DNA of 64,000 nt from Drechslerella dactyloides (lineage: Eukaryota; Ascomycota; Orbiliomycetes; Orbiliales; Orbiliaceae). How positions within the stretch are numbered: position 1 is the stretch's first letter; each line of letters begins with the position of its first letter. Location of the stretch: the NCBI GenBank assembly GCA_020064725.1, contig JAGTWJ010000008.1, positions 372,001 through 436,000 of the forward strand. The letters are read 5' to 3'. The notes below the pieces were generated by a model. That model saw nothing but the letters and a program-made list of their open reading frames with translations. It made no database searches and was not told where the DNA came from. Below are positions 31,978 to 43,284 of the stretch, one piece after another. The translations under genes were made by a program, and so were the position numbers.

Positions 31978-34900
31978 TATGGTCATGGTGGCAGTTGGTA
32001 ATGTCTAAGTGTGTGGTCGATGGGGGATGATATTGATGGTCGGTTGGAGTCTCGTTGATTAGTATAGCTAGCACTGGTACTGCTGATCTGCGAATTGATT
32101 CTATGGTTGACTTGTTCCATTTCCCTTTCCTTTTCTTTTCTCAAGTATATAATGCACGTTGTTGGTTAATTAATTGGATACCGCTTGTCTACGTATACGC
32201 CTTGGATCCGTGATTTGATATTGTAGAAATTAATTGTTGGTTCGCTGCCTGTAGTCCATTGATGCGGTTATGCGATATAACGTGCCTGGTTGGCGGTCTA
32301 GAAGTTTACGATCGTCGATTCTGATTAATCAGGAGGATTCAACAACTTGATTGATAGATGAACGAGGCTTATAGCCAGCTGCGACACGAACGATACGTCA
32401 TACAATCAAGCATCTGGTATGCTAGCATAGCGGAGGTTCCCGCGTGTGCATTATCACAGCATCAGCGGATGGGTCCGACTGGATATCCTGCGTATGTAAT
32501 TACAGCAGGCATGCCATCGTTCAACGTGAGCGTTGAATCGCAAATACGGGTAGAAAGTATCTGTCAGCAGATCACGTTCGCGAATCTCATTTGTTGCGGT
32601 CCGCTGGGCGGTCGCCGCTCAGCCTCTGCCATGGAGGCAAGCTCTACAGCCAAGAGCGGTGCTTTGTCAGGCCTGCAGGGGTGGATCCCTTCGAATTCTG
32701 CAAAACGAATTCCTAGGAACGGTGCACAACTGCTTACTGACTAACGTTAACTCGCTCAGTAGGGAGTAGATTGTTCGATTGGAGACATGCATGTAGTGTG
32801 TGGGATCAGGTATTTGAGAATCGGATTCACACGCATGTCTTGGCTCGCAGCTAGCAATGCGATCTGCGACGGCGGCGAGTTCGAGGTGTTTCTCGAACGG
32901 GAGGGAGGCAGAACTGCTTGTTGTGTTCGTTCTGCATGAAACGTGGGTGCATGCGTCGGAGGTATTCTGTCCATGGTCGCAGCTTGGCGGGGCCGGACGC
33001 GTAATTCGAGTCGGGTGGTCTTAGTGGTGCATGTGTGTTCTCCACCGTCGCCGGCTGTGCACTGTACGCTGTCATTGCAAGAATACTTGGAAACCATACG
33101 CCGCTTATATGGGCTGAGGTACTTGCGTGATCTGGTTGCAGTAAGAAGTGTTTATTGCTCGGATGAATGTTTCTGTGAGGAAGCTTGCTTGTCGCTTGCC
33201 GGGGTGGCTTTGGAGCTCGTTCGGGAAGCTGGCGGGCTCGTGATTTCGGTTTCTGGAGCGAGGGGGACCTCGGATTCGCTGAGCCGAGCTGACTACGCCA
33301 AGCGGACGCACCCTGTCGCTAGCTGGCGGACGGCCATGGCCCCGCGTCGTTTCTGCCGGGGCGATTTGGAACGGCTGCTGTTGCGGTTTTCGCACTTTGC
33401 GCGGATGATCAATCTATTGGATACGACGGGGAGCTAGCAAAACTACCAAGAAGCTGGGGAGCTTCATGGCTTCGGCGCCTTTTTTTTCCTTCTGTGTTTG
33501 CGAAAGAAAGTGCGGGTGTGCGAAGTACAGTACTGTCAGGTACATGTACGCTGAGTGCATTCCATGGTTTCACGATGTTGTGCTCTTTCTTGTTTCGGGT
33601 GGGCGATGTTCCGGGGGCATTGTTGGGAATAGACGCCTGGTGGGAGGCCTTTGTGGGACGTGATTTGATTTTTTTTTTTTTTAGGACTGATGTGCTGCTT
33701 TTTGCAGACGGTATACATGCGGGTACTGTGGATAGACCTCGGTTGGCCGCATGCAGTTAGCCGTGGACGCCGGCGTCGATGGATTGCACCGATATAAACC
33801 ATGGCTTGAGGCTGTCAGTATCCTTCCCAGATGCAAGCGGGCAAAAAAACTCGCTGGTCATGCGATGGATTTTCGTTCGAAAGGTGGCAGCCTCGCTTGG
33901 AAATTGAAAAATAGCCAGCCGACATCTGGCAGACTAGACGACGCATCGGTAGATGGAAGGATGCATGGATGAATCTCTGCTGTGTTCTTGTGGGGTAATG
34001 AGATATGGTCAGCAGCAGGCTTTTCGATCGCCTGGGCGGACGGGCTCAGTTTCTAGTTTTAGCGTCTGTCCCTCGGAACGCTGCGTCGCCGGCCAATGGG
34101 GCTGCGGCAGGGCAGATGCATCCATGCATGTACCGACTGTCTTGTCTGTCTTGTCTGTCTTGTCTGTCTGTACAGACGCTCATGCATGCATGGATGCAGG
34201 CAAAGATGGCTCGGGTGGGGCCTTGCGTGTTTTTTCTGTTTGGCCGTCGAGGGGCTCTTTGCTAGCTTTTTTGCATGCAGCTTGTGGATGGGGCGGTACA
34301 CAGCCCGCCTGGGTTACGACGTTGACTGTTGGCCGAAGGTGAAGATCTTGAGGTAAAAATCAATTCCAACATGGCCGTGGAGGCTTTGTAGATGGGTCGA
34401 GCGGCCTAGATCCAGAGATGGGCTTTTAAGGTTTGTCAGCTGGCAGGCCGCTGGGCGGGTTTCGCACTGACAGGCAAACATATGTGAAAAAAGGAAAGGA
34501 GCAGGGAAGGCCAATTCGAAGGAAACAAAGCTGGAGCATCTGTCGCAGGAGAGAGAGAGGAAAACGGCCGAATCCAAATCGCCCAGGCAGAGAGTTACGT
34601 TGCCTGCGTCCTAGCCCCGTCTTGGCCGGTCTAAAGGGCCTGGTGCAAGAATGTGTGTTTTGAGGGAGCGGGACTGGGCCTTCGGATCTCTCGGATCGAG
34701 GCGGTATCGATAGCAGGTCGACGGTATTGGCAGGCCGTCGTAGTCGTAGATGCAGATGTTGATGATATCTGAGCGGTGTCATGTCGCGATGCCGGCGAGA
34801 CGGTGGTGTTGCTGGCAATTAAGTCTTCACGGTTCAGCCGGGACGTCTGGCGGTCAGCCTCCTCCCAATCCACGATCCACGATCCATCGACGAGATGCTT

Positions 34901-35755
34901 TCTTCTTCTTCAAAGAACCTTGGGTACCACTGTACATGTACGAAAGTCGAATGCCATGTGGACGGGCAGACGAGTACGGGATGGCTTGTCTCTATTCTTA
35001 GCCAGCTGGGCCCCGGTGCTGGTGCTGGTCCCTGCCCGCGAGCCAGACCAACTGCCATCTTTCCGGCTGGCGGTCCCTCAGCCTCCCTGGCAGCCCTGCC
35101 AACCCCCGTTTCCACTACAAATCATTCCTCCCTCGCCAGCACCCTTCTACTTAACCGCTTCTATCGCCAGTCCTTCCGTCGCCGCTTCGACTGCTCTACG
35201 CTCGTTTCCACGATTCTACCTATCATTCACCCCGAAGGCTCGACGATACGGCCGTCCACGAGTAATAATAGATAATACACGCCGTTGTCCAGCGCAGGCC
35301 CCTCGGCACCCGGATCCGGCCCCGTCAACGCCCTTGCGTGTTGTCGCAGCAGCAACAACCGCCCGCAGAATCTCACTTTCAGCTCCTCCTCCTCCTCGCC
35401 GTCCACGTTTTTCCCACCTGTCGCCACGCCACCAGATCACCCGGCTCCAGCTTGTCCTCATCCTTATATTCGCTCTCGAGAACGTTCTCGCCGGGCCACG
35501 TATTTCCTGGAAACCTATTCCGCTCGTCGACTTTCTCTGAACCGCTCACGTTTTGCGCTCGTTTGGTGGCATCCACGGTGGCGCATAACCCTCTCGTTCG
35601 ACCACCGTATCTAGCAGCACGAGGAGGATCGAGATAGGACAAAAACAGAGGACAAGAGAAGGAAAGAAAAAAAATTACAATTTCGCAGCCGGAATCGCCG
35701 CTGCTGTGATCCTCTTGCCGCATAGCGGATCAAAGTAATCTTCCATCCAGTTGGG
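31978..35755. other. Intergenic region and ADAM leader
   Basis: 31978-34100 is facA 3' flank and AT-richer spacer without a credible gene. A repeat/inverted-repeat element lies at 34118-34197. From 34984 to 35755 there is no ATG on the plus strand, which fits a long leader of the ADAM gene. Confidence 0.5.
34118..34197. repeat. 13-bp inverted repeat around a CTTGTCTGT tandem repeat and a palindrome
   Basis: GCATCCATGCATG (34118-34130) is perfectly complementary in inverse to CATGCATGGATGC (34185-34197). Between them lie three to four tandem units of GTCTTGTCT type (34138-34170) and a 12-bp palindrome GTCTGTACAGAC (34166-34177). Confidence 0.85.
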
Positions 35756-38700
35756 ATGGTGGTTCTTCGCAGGATAGATGCCGTCCTCACAGGCATACTG
35801 ACATCCCTGCTGTTGTTGGCGTTCTCGCATGGTGCGTATAATCAATCTCCCTCGTTCTCGAGCTCGCCCACGTTGTCGGTCTGCGTCTCCTCGTGCGGCA
35901 CGAGTCGATGCTGTATTTCGCGCGTTCGGACCCGTGGGCCTGTGACTTTATCGTTCTCATCCATCCATTCCGTGCTAACCGCATCCGACTTCCTTCTAGC
36001 TCACTCCACCGCACGCGGACCCATCCCCTCCATCGGCCTCATCAAGGACGCCCGAATACACTCCGAGGGCACCTCGCGGCGCATCAATGCATACTCCCAC
36101 TTCTCGCTCACCTTCGCCGTCGATCGGCCGTTTCAGCAGGTGCGGCTAGCCCTCGAGCCCAACACGGACATCATCGACCATGCCGTCAAAATCGACTACA
36201 TGGGCAGCGACGGTCGCATCGTCAGCTCGGAAACCATAAATCGGCACCAGGAAAAGGTCTTCAAGGGCACCTCCTGGGTCCTGACCGAAGACGGCTGGGA
36301 GTTCGCGGGATATGCGCGGATCTACGTGTACCGCGACGGCGAAGATCCGCTGTTCGACGGCGCGTTCACCCTCTTCGGCGACGACCACCACGTGCAGCTG
36401 CGGTCCGGCTACATGAGCACCAAGCACGAGCTGGACCCCCATGTTGATGGCGACGAGGAATTTATGGTTGTCGTTAGAGATTCCGATATCAATGAGGGCA
36501 TACGGGCGCAGCACAAGCGTGGCGTGCAGATCGAGCGCTCGTGTACGGCGGACGACCTCGCATTCAATACCGATCCGAACCATAAGATCCGTCGGCAGCT
36601 TGCGAACGCTGCGGTTCGCAGAGATGTTAGCTGGAACCCGCTTGGTTCCGCGAGCGTCTTTGGCAAGATGAAGGCCAAGCGGCAACTTGACAGCAGCAGC
36701 GGTAAGCGTTGATCTGCATTCCTTTCTTTCCATGAGTATTGCTTGCTGACTGGGTTTTGCAGCTGGCGGTTTTGGCGGTGGTATCAATCTGAGGACCGTG
36801 ATTGGCAGCACTAACGGATGCCCGACAACCAGGAAGGTCGCTCTGATGGGCCTCGTGGCCGACTGCGAGTACGTCGCCAGCTTTGGCAACAACGGCGAGC
36901 GGGTCAGACAGAACATCATCAGTGTCGTCAATCAAGCGTCGACGCTGTACGAGACGACCTTCAACATCACCCTCGGCCTGGCCAATCTGATCGTCAGCAA
37001 CCCCAATGAAACCTGCCCGGTGACCCCTCCTGCAACGGCACCGTGGAACGTCCGGTGCAACAGCAATGCTACCATCGAGGACCGGCTGAACATCTTCTCG
37101 CAGTGGAGAGGCGGAAAGTCTGGAGACGGTTTGGCGTTCTGGACCCAGTTCACCAACTGCCCTACGGGGGCATCTGTTGGGCTCGCATGGTTGGGTCTTC
37201 TATGCCAGTCGCAGGCCAACGCTCAGGGCAGCAATTTCGTCAGCGGTGCCAATGTTGTCGCCCGGACGGCCCAGGAATTCAAAGTATTAGCGTGAGTGCA
37301 CCCGTAATCGTCATCGTGCGCGATATAGAGCAAATATCCGCTAACACGCTATACCTCATATTAGACACGAGATCGGCCACACTTTTGGGGCTGTCCACGA
37401 CTGCACGTCCGCGGCTTGCGCTGATGCGGCTTACGTCGCGGCGTCGCAATGCTGCCCGTTGTCCCAAAACACCTGCGATGCGAACGGACAGTACATCATG
37501 AACCCTTCGACGGGCGACCAGATCAGTCAGTTCAGCCCTTGCACGGTGGGCAATATCTGCACGGGCCTGGGACGGGGTACCGTCAACATGACCTGTTTGA
37601 CCAGCAACCGCAACGTCCCCACCATCACGGACGGTGTTTGCGGTAACGGGATTGTAAGTTTGCCCTCTTCCGATATTTTCGCGGCGCAGCATATTAGCAT
37701 TGAAAGAGCTGGCGCTAACGTTATTATCGTACAGGTCGAAGAAGGCGAGGAGTGCGACAGCGGCTCGGGCGTTCAGTCCTCGTGCTGCGATCCTCAAACT
37801 TGTAGATTCCGCAGCGGCGCTGTTTGCGAGTAAGTGAAACTGGAAACGCCGTTTTCTGATTAAAGTCCATTCCCCGCTAACGCACCGATTTGCAATCGCA
37901 GCCCGGCGAACGATGAATGCTGCACCGCGCAGTGCGGTTTCGCACCGAACACGCAAGTGTGCCGCCCGAGCAATGGCCCGTGCGACCCGCAGGAAACCTG
38001 CACGGGCAACACGGCGACCTGCCCGATCGACGTCACCACGCCGGACGGGCAAAGCTGCAGCAACGGCACGGCGTCCGGACTGTACTGCGCCAGCGGACAC
38101 TGCACGAGCCGAGACGCGCAGTGCCGAAGCCTGGTGGGCGTGCTGCAGGGCGTTGGCAACGATACGCGCAGCTGCGACGACACGAGCTGCCAGCTTACGT
38201 GTACGTCGCCGCGGCTGGGACAGGGCGTGTGCTACGGTATGCAGCAGTGGTATGTGGATGGGACGAAGTGCGGGTCTGGCGTGTGCCGGTCCGGCTCGTG
38301 CGTTGGGAACAATGTCCTCAACGACGTCCGCGGCTGGATTCAGAGGGTATGTTTCATTCTCCAATTATATATTGTATCTGGACACTCGACTGATTTACTT
38401 GTGTAGCATCTACCGCTTGTCATTGGGCTGTCGGCGGGTATCGGCGGCCTGATCGTGCTTTCGATCCTCTGGTGCTGCGTGCGAAGCTGCATGCGGCGCA
38501 TGAAGCGCAAGAAGATGCGCGCGCACCCTCCGATCTTTATCCCGCCGCAGGATATGGGATACGTTGCCCCGCCGTACGCGCCGCCGCCGCCGCCGCAGGG
38601 TGGCGGTCGACGAGGCAGTCGGCGTGGGAGCAGCGCGACACGCGCGGGGCCGATGTCGCCGGGCGGGCAGAACACCATGGGGTACGACCAGCAGTACTAT

Positions 38701-38877
38701 ATGGAGCAGGCTGCCGCGCTGGATTACTATAATAATATGCGGGATAACGGCGGTCACGGCGGTCACGGCAATAATGGCGGGTATGCTGGTGTGTACAATG
38801 GGTACAACAACCCGCCGGCGTACGATGCGCCGATGCCGCCGCCGCCGCAGCGGGGGCAGAGCGCGCGGTATGCGTAA
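35756..38877 (+). CDS. Membrane-anchored ADAM-family zinc metalloprotease
   Basis: Seven exons: 35756-35831, 36000-36701, 36763-37291, 37365-37653, 37735-37829, 37902-38346 and 38407-38877, giving 868 residues. Order: signal peptide (LTGILTSLLLLAFSHG), a prodomain of ~230 residues ending near a KAKRQ furin/kexin-type site, and a reprolysin-like catalytic domain with HEIGHTFGAVHD (zinc ligands H437, H441, H447) split by intron 3. A Met-turn candidate YIMNPS and a disintegrin domain (CGNGIVEEGEECDSG...CC) follow. A Cys-rich part, one membrane helix (LPLVIGLSAGIGGLIVLSIL) and a Pro/Gly/Tyr-rich cytosolic tail complete it. Fungal ADAMs (ADM-A/ADM-B type) are thought to cleave proteins at the cell surface; substrates are unknown. 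This layout fits the ADM-B type. Confidence 0.95.
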
Positions 38878-40384
38878 AAAAGAGGGAAGGTATATAGCGT
38901 CGCATCTTCGTTTCTGTTGTACCTCTTTTTCTGGTTTTCGTTTTTTGGCGGTTTGCAACTTGTTACGACGTTACCTACATTGGCTGCAGGGTCTCGATAT
39001 AGCTGCATGAGGAATTGCCTTGCCTTGGTTTGCTTTTGGTCCTTGGGATTTTCTTCTTTTTGGCACTGTATGAATGAATCATGATGAGGCGGGATGGGAG
39101 GAAAAACTACCGGATCAGGGATGCATTACCGGCCACCGTTTTTTGCAGATGGGGTTTTTCTTTTGTCTATTACTATTTAGCATGGAGAAGGCGTTTATAC
39201 GGCGTTTTGAATATATTTTATCTTCTGTCTGAGATATTTCAGGGCTTGATTGCGCATTTTTTTGCATGTCGGACGTTTGGTGGATGTTGATTGGGGTGAG
39301 ATTTGGAGATTTGTCAGATAGATGCGTCAGATGTATCTATATATACATAACCCTACGGCTGTCGAGTCCTGTACATTCACAATTCTAGAAAATGCGGCGA
39401 TAGTGTACGGCTGTATATATGCATGTTGACGGCGGATGAAATCATGGTGATAGCACAGCCATTACTCCCATTGCATCCATTCGATTGGATTCCACCGGAA
39501 TTGAAATTTCGAAAGCTGTTCTCGAATGAGTGTTCCCGATGAGAGGCCAGATATGCAATGCGATCACTGGTATCGATTGGCAGGACAAAAGTGCACTTTT
39601 GGGGACGGTCCGACGATATCGGAGAGCGGATGGCAGAATGTTCCGTGCATACGTCGCCCGTGACGATGTCGTAACGCACCCACCCACGCTTGAGTGGACC
39701 TGCAGGCGGGACTGACTAATGGTTTGTTTCCACCAGGCCGCGCGATACCATACGTACGTACGTGTACCGCTATCACTATCACCTGTATGTATATGTGGTT
39801 TGAATTCAAGTGTGCCCTGCGAGTGCCTTGCAGCTAGAATTCGTCGGCTTCTTATCGCCGATATTAAGACACGGGCCGTTAGGATGGGAGTTTTGATACA
39901 TACGGTGTACTCTTCACGCTGGATTGTTCGGACGAGTTACATCAGCAGCCATGAAAGATTGGAGCGAGTCGGTCGGCAACTGGGATAGCCGGGCGCGCCA
40001 GGTGACCGTATCATTCATTCGTTTCGTTCCGATTTTGGATTTCCCAGATGGGACGAAGGCATGGAGGATCGATCTGAAAGGAGGGAGGGCCTTGGGAGCC
40101 GCACCCGATTGGTTCCGACGGCGGGGGCGGGCAGGCCTTACGTAACGTTGCTGGCTGGCGGGCAGGCAGCGATGAGCATCTTGAATTGCAATTGCCCCGC
40201 CGAGATGAAGTCAAGACCCGTTTGGTCGCTCGACTAGCCTCGTTCGGGGGGCCGCTTAGGATTGGAGGATGGAGGGTTTCCGTAATTTGGTCACGAGCGC
40301 AGCGCCCGCCCGCGACTGCGGCGCCGTCATCTGCGACTGCATCGTGGAGAACGTGCATACCGGACACTTGGATGAAGGAGAGTT

Positions 40385-40430
40385 AGGAAGAGGAGGAGGA
40401 GGAGGATGAAGAGGAAGAGGAGGAAGAGGT
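40385..40430 (+). repeat. Polypurine (GGA/GAA)n tract
   Basis: Near-uninterrupted A/G run on the plus strand about 130 bp upstream of the TATA box; simple low-complexity sequence. Confidence 0.8.
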
Positions 40431-40560
40431 GGTGGGGCTGAGGAGGGCCTGCGCGGCCGGAATGGAAATTGGCTTCAGGCCGGCGCTGACGTTCACGACG
40501 GCCGGCGGCGATGTTGTTATTTTAATCTCGGACGAATTGCTTGTTCACTTTTAAGTATTT

Positions 40561-40568
40561 TATATAAG
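40561..40568 (+). promoter_or_regulatory. TATA box of the aminotransferase gene
   Basis: TATATAAG, followed about 30 bp later by a CT-rich start-type sequence. The leader down to the ATG would be about 540 nt unless spliced. Confidence 0.6.
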
Positions 40569-40643
40569 AGCCGGGAGGGCCGCTCTCCTGTGCTGACTAC
40601 TGCTGCTGCTACACCACAATCACAACCATCACCACCCTCGTTG

Positions 40644-40697
40644 ATGTTGCCAGCGTCGTCGTCGCCGTCGCCGCTTCCCGTCCCCGGTTTCCTTTAG
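40644..40697 (+). CDS. Upstream ORF of 17 codons in the aminotransferase leader
   Basis: ATGTTGCCA...CTTTAG, Ser/Pro-rich (MLPASSSPSPLPVPGFL). It is the only ATG between the TATA box at 40561 and the main start at 41137. It could dampen translation of the main frame; this is inference from position. Confidence 0.35.
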   Translation: MLPASSSPSPLPVPGFL

Positions 40698-41136
40698 TCT
40701 CTTCTTCTTCTTTTCTTTGTCCTTCGTATTCGTGTCTTGTCGCTATTCCGCTTCCGCTTCGCTTGTATTATATTGCCCATTGCTGTCTTGGCCCTCGACG
40801 TTAACTCCGCGGCCGTCGCATCTGCGCTTCTGCTCTCGTCTGCTGCTGGTTCCGGTCAGGCACCCCTTGCAGAGCAGCGTCCCATTCGATTCGTCGCATC
40901 GAGATCGCATCGGTCTGTATACGACCTAGTCCGCGTCGGCTGCCCGAGTGAGCGCTAGCGGTGGGATTGCGACATCGCGGCCGTTGTTAAGACCGCTTCG
41001 GCTGTAGACAGCAGCTTCTGTAGATATAATTAGAAACACCTCTCCACTCCGTCCCTCGCGCCTCTCTTCTCTTCTTTTTTTTTTCTTTAGTCTTTCTTTC
41101 TTCCTTTTCTTTCGTTCTTTTCTCCCCTTCTTAAGA

Positions 41137-43284
41137 ATGCGGCCCTTCCCGCTCATCATCAATCCGCTCTTCCGCAGTGTCATTGTCCGCCAGTCCCCGC
41201 CAATCGTCGCAAACGCCGCCGCAAACATCCGCCCGCCGCCCGTCACCACCTCCCAGGTCCTCGGCCGCCACTCCGTCGTCTCCGTCTTCCAGGCCGCCCA
41301 TATGTCCTCCCAGATCCGCCCCGCCCGCCGCGTGGCGAACCAGACCCAGGACGTACGTTCTTTCGATATCGTAGTTATCGCGCCGACTGCGGGGTGTCGC
41401 CCGTCGCCCCGCAATTGGCGCGATTGTGGGGGAGAAATTTTCCAACATTGAAGCGCTGACAGCTGACGATATCTACATCACCAGGTCTGGACGATTGTCA
41501 ACGAAGCCGCAAAGACCAGCTCGGTCTCTCCGGTCATCAACCTCGGGTACCCAATCCACCGCTACCTAGATACATACATACCCACCTACTTTGTCTCGTA
41601 ACCCAGAAGCTGGATTCTGGCCCGCGAGATGATACCTACCTACTCGACCCGTAACTCCACTGCCGTACACCCCCCGCTAACCAACCGATTGCGCATCCGG
41701 TCCATCCGCACAGACAAGGCTTCTTCGGCTACAACCCGCCGAAATTCGTCCTCGATGCCGCAAAGCAAGCTCTCGACCGCGTCGACTGCAACCAGTACTC
41801 CCCGACCAAGGGCCGGCCGCGCCTCAAGAAGGCCCTCGCGGACGCCTACTCGCCCTTCTTCGGCCGCGAGCTCGACCCGGAAACCGAGATCACCATCACC
41901 ACCGGCGCGAACGAGGGCATGTTGTCCGCGTTTATGGCCTTCGTCGAGCAGGGGGATGAGGTGATCGTCTTCGAGCCGTACTTTGACCAGTATATCTCCA
42001 ACATTGAGATGGCGGGTGGGAAGGTTGTCTATGTGAATCTGGTGCCGCCGGAGAGAGGGCACGTTGAGACGCGGCCGAGCAGCGAGTGGACGGTGGACTT
42101 TGACATGCTGCAGGAGCGGATCAACCCTCGGACGAGGATGCTGGTGCGTACCAAAATCCAGCTTGGAGTGGTCATCCCTGGTCTTGACGCTGATGCTATG
42201 TTGTTACTCGCAGGTTATCAACACGCCGTATGTGTAAACCGCAGATCCATGCATTCAATGGATGCAGTCGAGGAAAAGAATTCAGCTGATATGATACAAT
42301 GCAATCGTAGACACAACCCCATCGGCAAGATCTTCTCGCGAGAGGAGCTGCAGCGCATCGGCGACATTTGCGTGCAAAACAACATCATCATCCTCTCCGA
42401 CGAAGTTTACGACCGGCTGTACTATACCCCGTTCACACGCATCGCCACGCTGAGCCCGGAAATCGACAACCTGACGTTGACGGTGGGATCCGCGGGCAAG
42501 TGCTTCTACGCGACTGGCTGGTGCGTACAATCGAGCATTGATATATTGTGGTTGGAGGGGTTCGTTGGCTGACTGGGATACTGCAGGCGTGTGGGCTGGC
42601 TGATTGGGCGACCGCATTTGATCACATACGTTTCTGCAGCGCACACTAGGGTATGTTTGGCTTTGGATGTTGTCTGGTCCGCGTGCATGCGTGGCTAATT
42701 GATGGTTATATAGATCTGCTATTCGTCGGTATCGCCGCTGCAGGAGGCCGTCGCCATCGGTCTCGAGCAGGCGGAGCAAGAGGGCTTCTGGGACCGCTCC
42801 AAGCGCGAGATGAAGGACAAGCAGCTCAGGTTCAACGCCATCTGGGACGAGCTCGGACTGCCGTAGTATGTGAATTCCACACTCTGTGCTCTACACATGC
42901 GAGGGCATCTGCTAACGTTGTGTCGAACAGCACTGACCCGGAAGGCGGATACTTTGTCCTCGTCAACATGTCCAAGGTTAAGATTCCGGAAGACTACCCA
43001 TTCCCAGACTTTGTGCAGTCGCGGCCGCGCGACTTCAAGTACGTACCCCATCCACCTTACCCATTTCCGGAGGATAAAAGATTGTTAATATTCGCGGTAG
43101 ACTCTCGTGGTTCCTGATAAAGGAGCTCGGTGTGGCAGCGATCCCTCCGACAGAGTTCGTCCAGCCGGGAACGGTGATGGAGAAGCTGACGGAGAACTAC
43201 CTGCGGTTCGCGGTATGTAAAGACGACGATGTGCTCGAGGCGGCCAAAGAGCGGCTGCGAGGGCTGCGCCAATACATGGTGTAA
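41137..43284 (+). CDS. bna3: Kynurenine-oxoglutarate transaminase / glutamine transaminase K-like (class I aminotransferase)
   Basis: Nine exons: 41137-41352, 41485-41546, 41714-42143, 42214-42227, 42311-42520, 42587-42650, 42714-42865, 42931-43038 and 43101-43284, giving 479 residues. Fold-type I PLP enzyme. Visible marks: INLGQGFFGYNPP, NQYSPTKGRPRLKKAL, TTGANEGML, INTPHNPIGK, ILSDEVYDRL and GSAGKCFYATGWRVGW with PLP Lys304. Yeast Bna3 makes kynurenic acid from kynurenine. The first ~55 residues are a basic, Ser/Val-rich presequence; an internal Met56 (ATG at 41302, MSSQIRPARRV) would give a cytosolic form, as proposed for yeast. Exon 4 is only 14 nt (VINTP), with clean GTATGT and CAG borders. 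Confidence 0.95.

Larger units (their letters stand above)
38878..41136. other. Intergenic region and leader of the aminotransferase gene
   Basis: 38878-40380 is ADAM 3' flank and spacer with no gene recognised. A purine tract lies at 40385-40430, a TATA box at 40561-40568 and a small upstream ORF at 40644-40697. A CT-rich stretch (41041-41130) precedes the start codon. GTGAGC at 40950 with a TTTAG acceptor near 41090 may bound a leader intron. Confidence 0.55.

Noticed and set aside
32943..33437. 164-codon plus-strand ORF
   Set aside because: No motif, mixed composition, overlapped by equal frames on the other strand, no conserved-looking start or splice context.
34776..35540. 254-codon plus-strand ORF before the ADAM gene
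   Set aside because: Ser/Pro-rich translation of a pyrimidine-rich leader; the codon pattern is not coding and the region is better explained as 5' leader.
37279..38364. 361-codon minus-strand ORF opposite the ADAM gene
   Set aside because: It spans several ADAM exons and introns in antisense and is Ala/Arg-rich; no domain.
40737..40958. Open frame in the aminotransferase leader with protein-like composition
   Set aside because: It has no ATG and ends before the main start in another frame; treated as leader, probably partly intronic.
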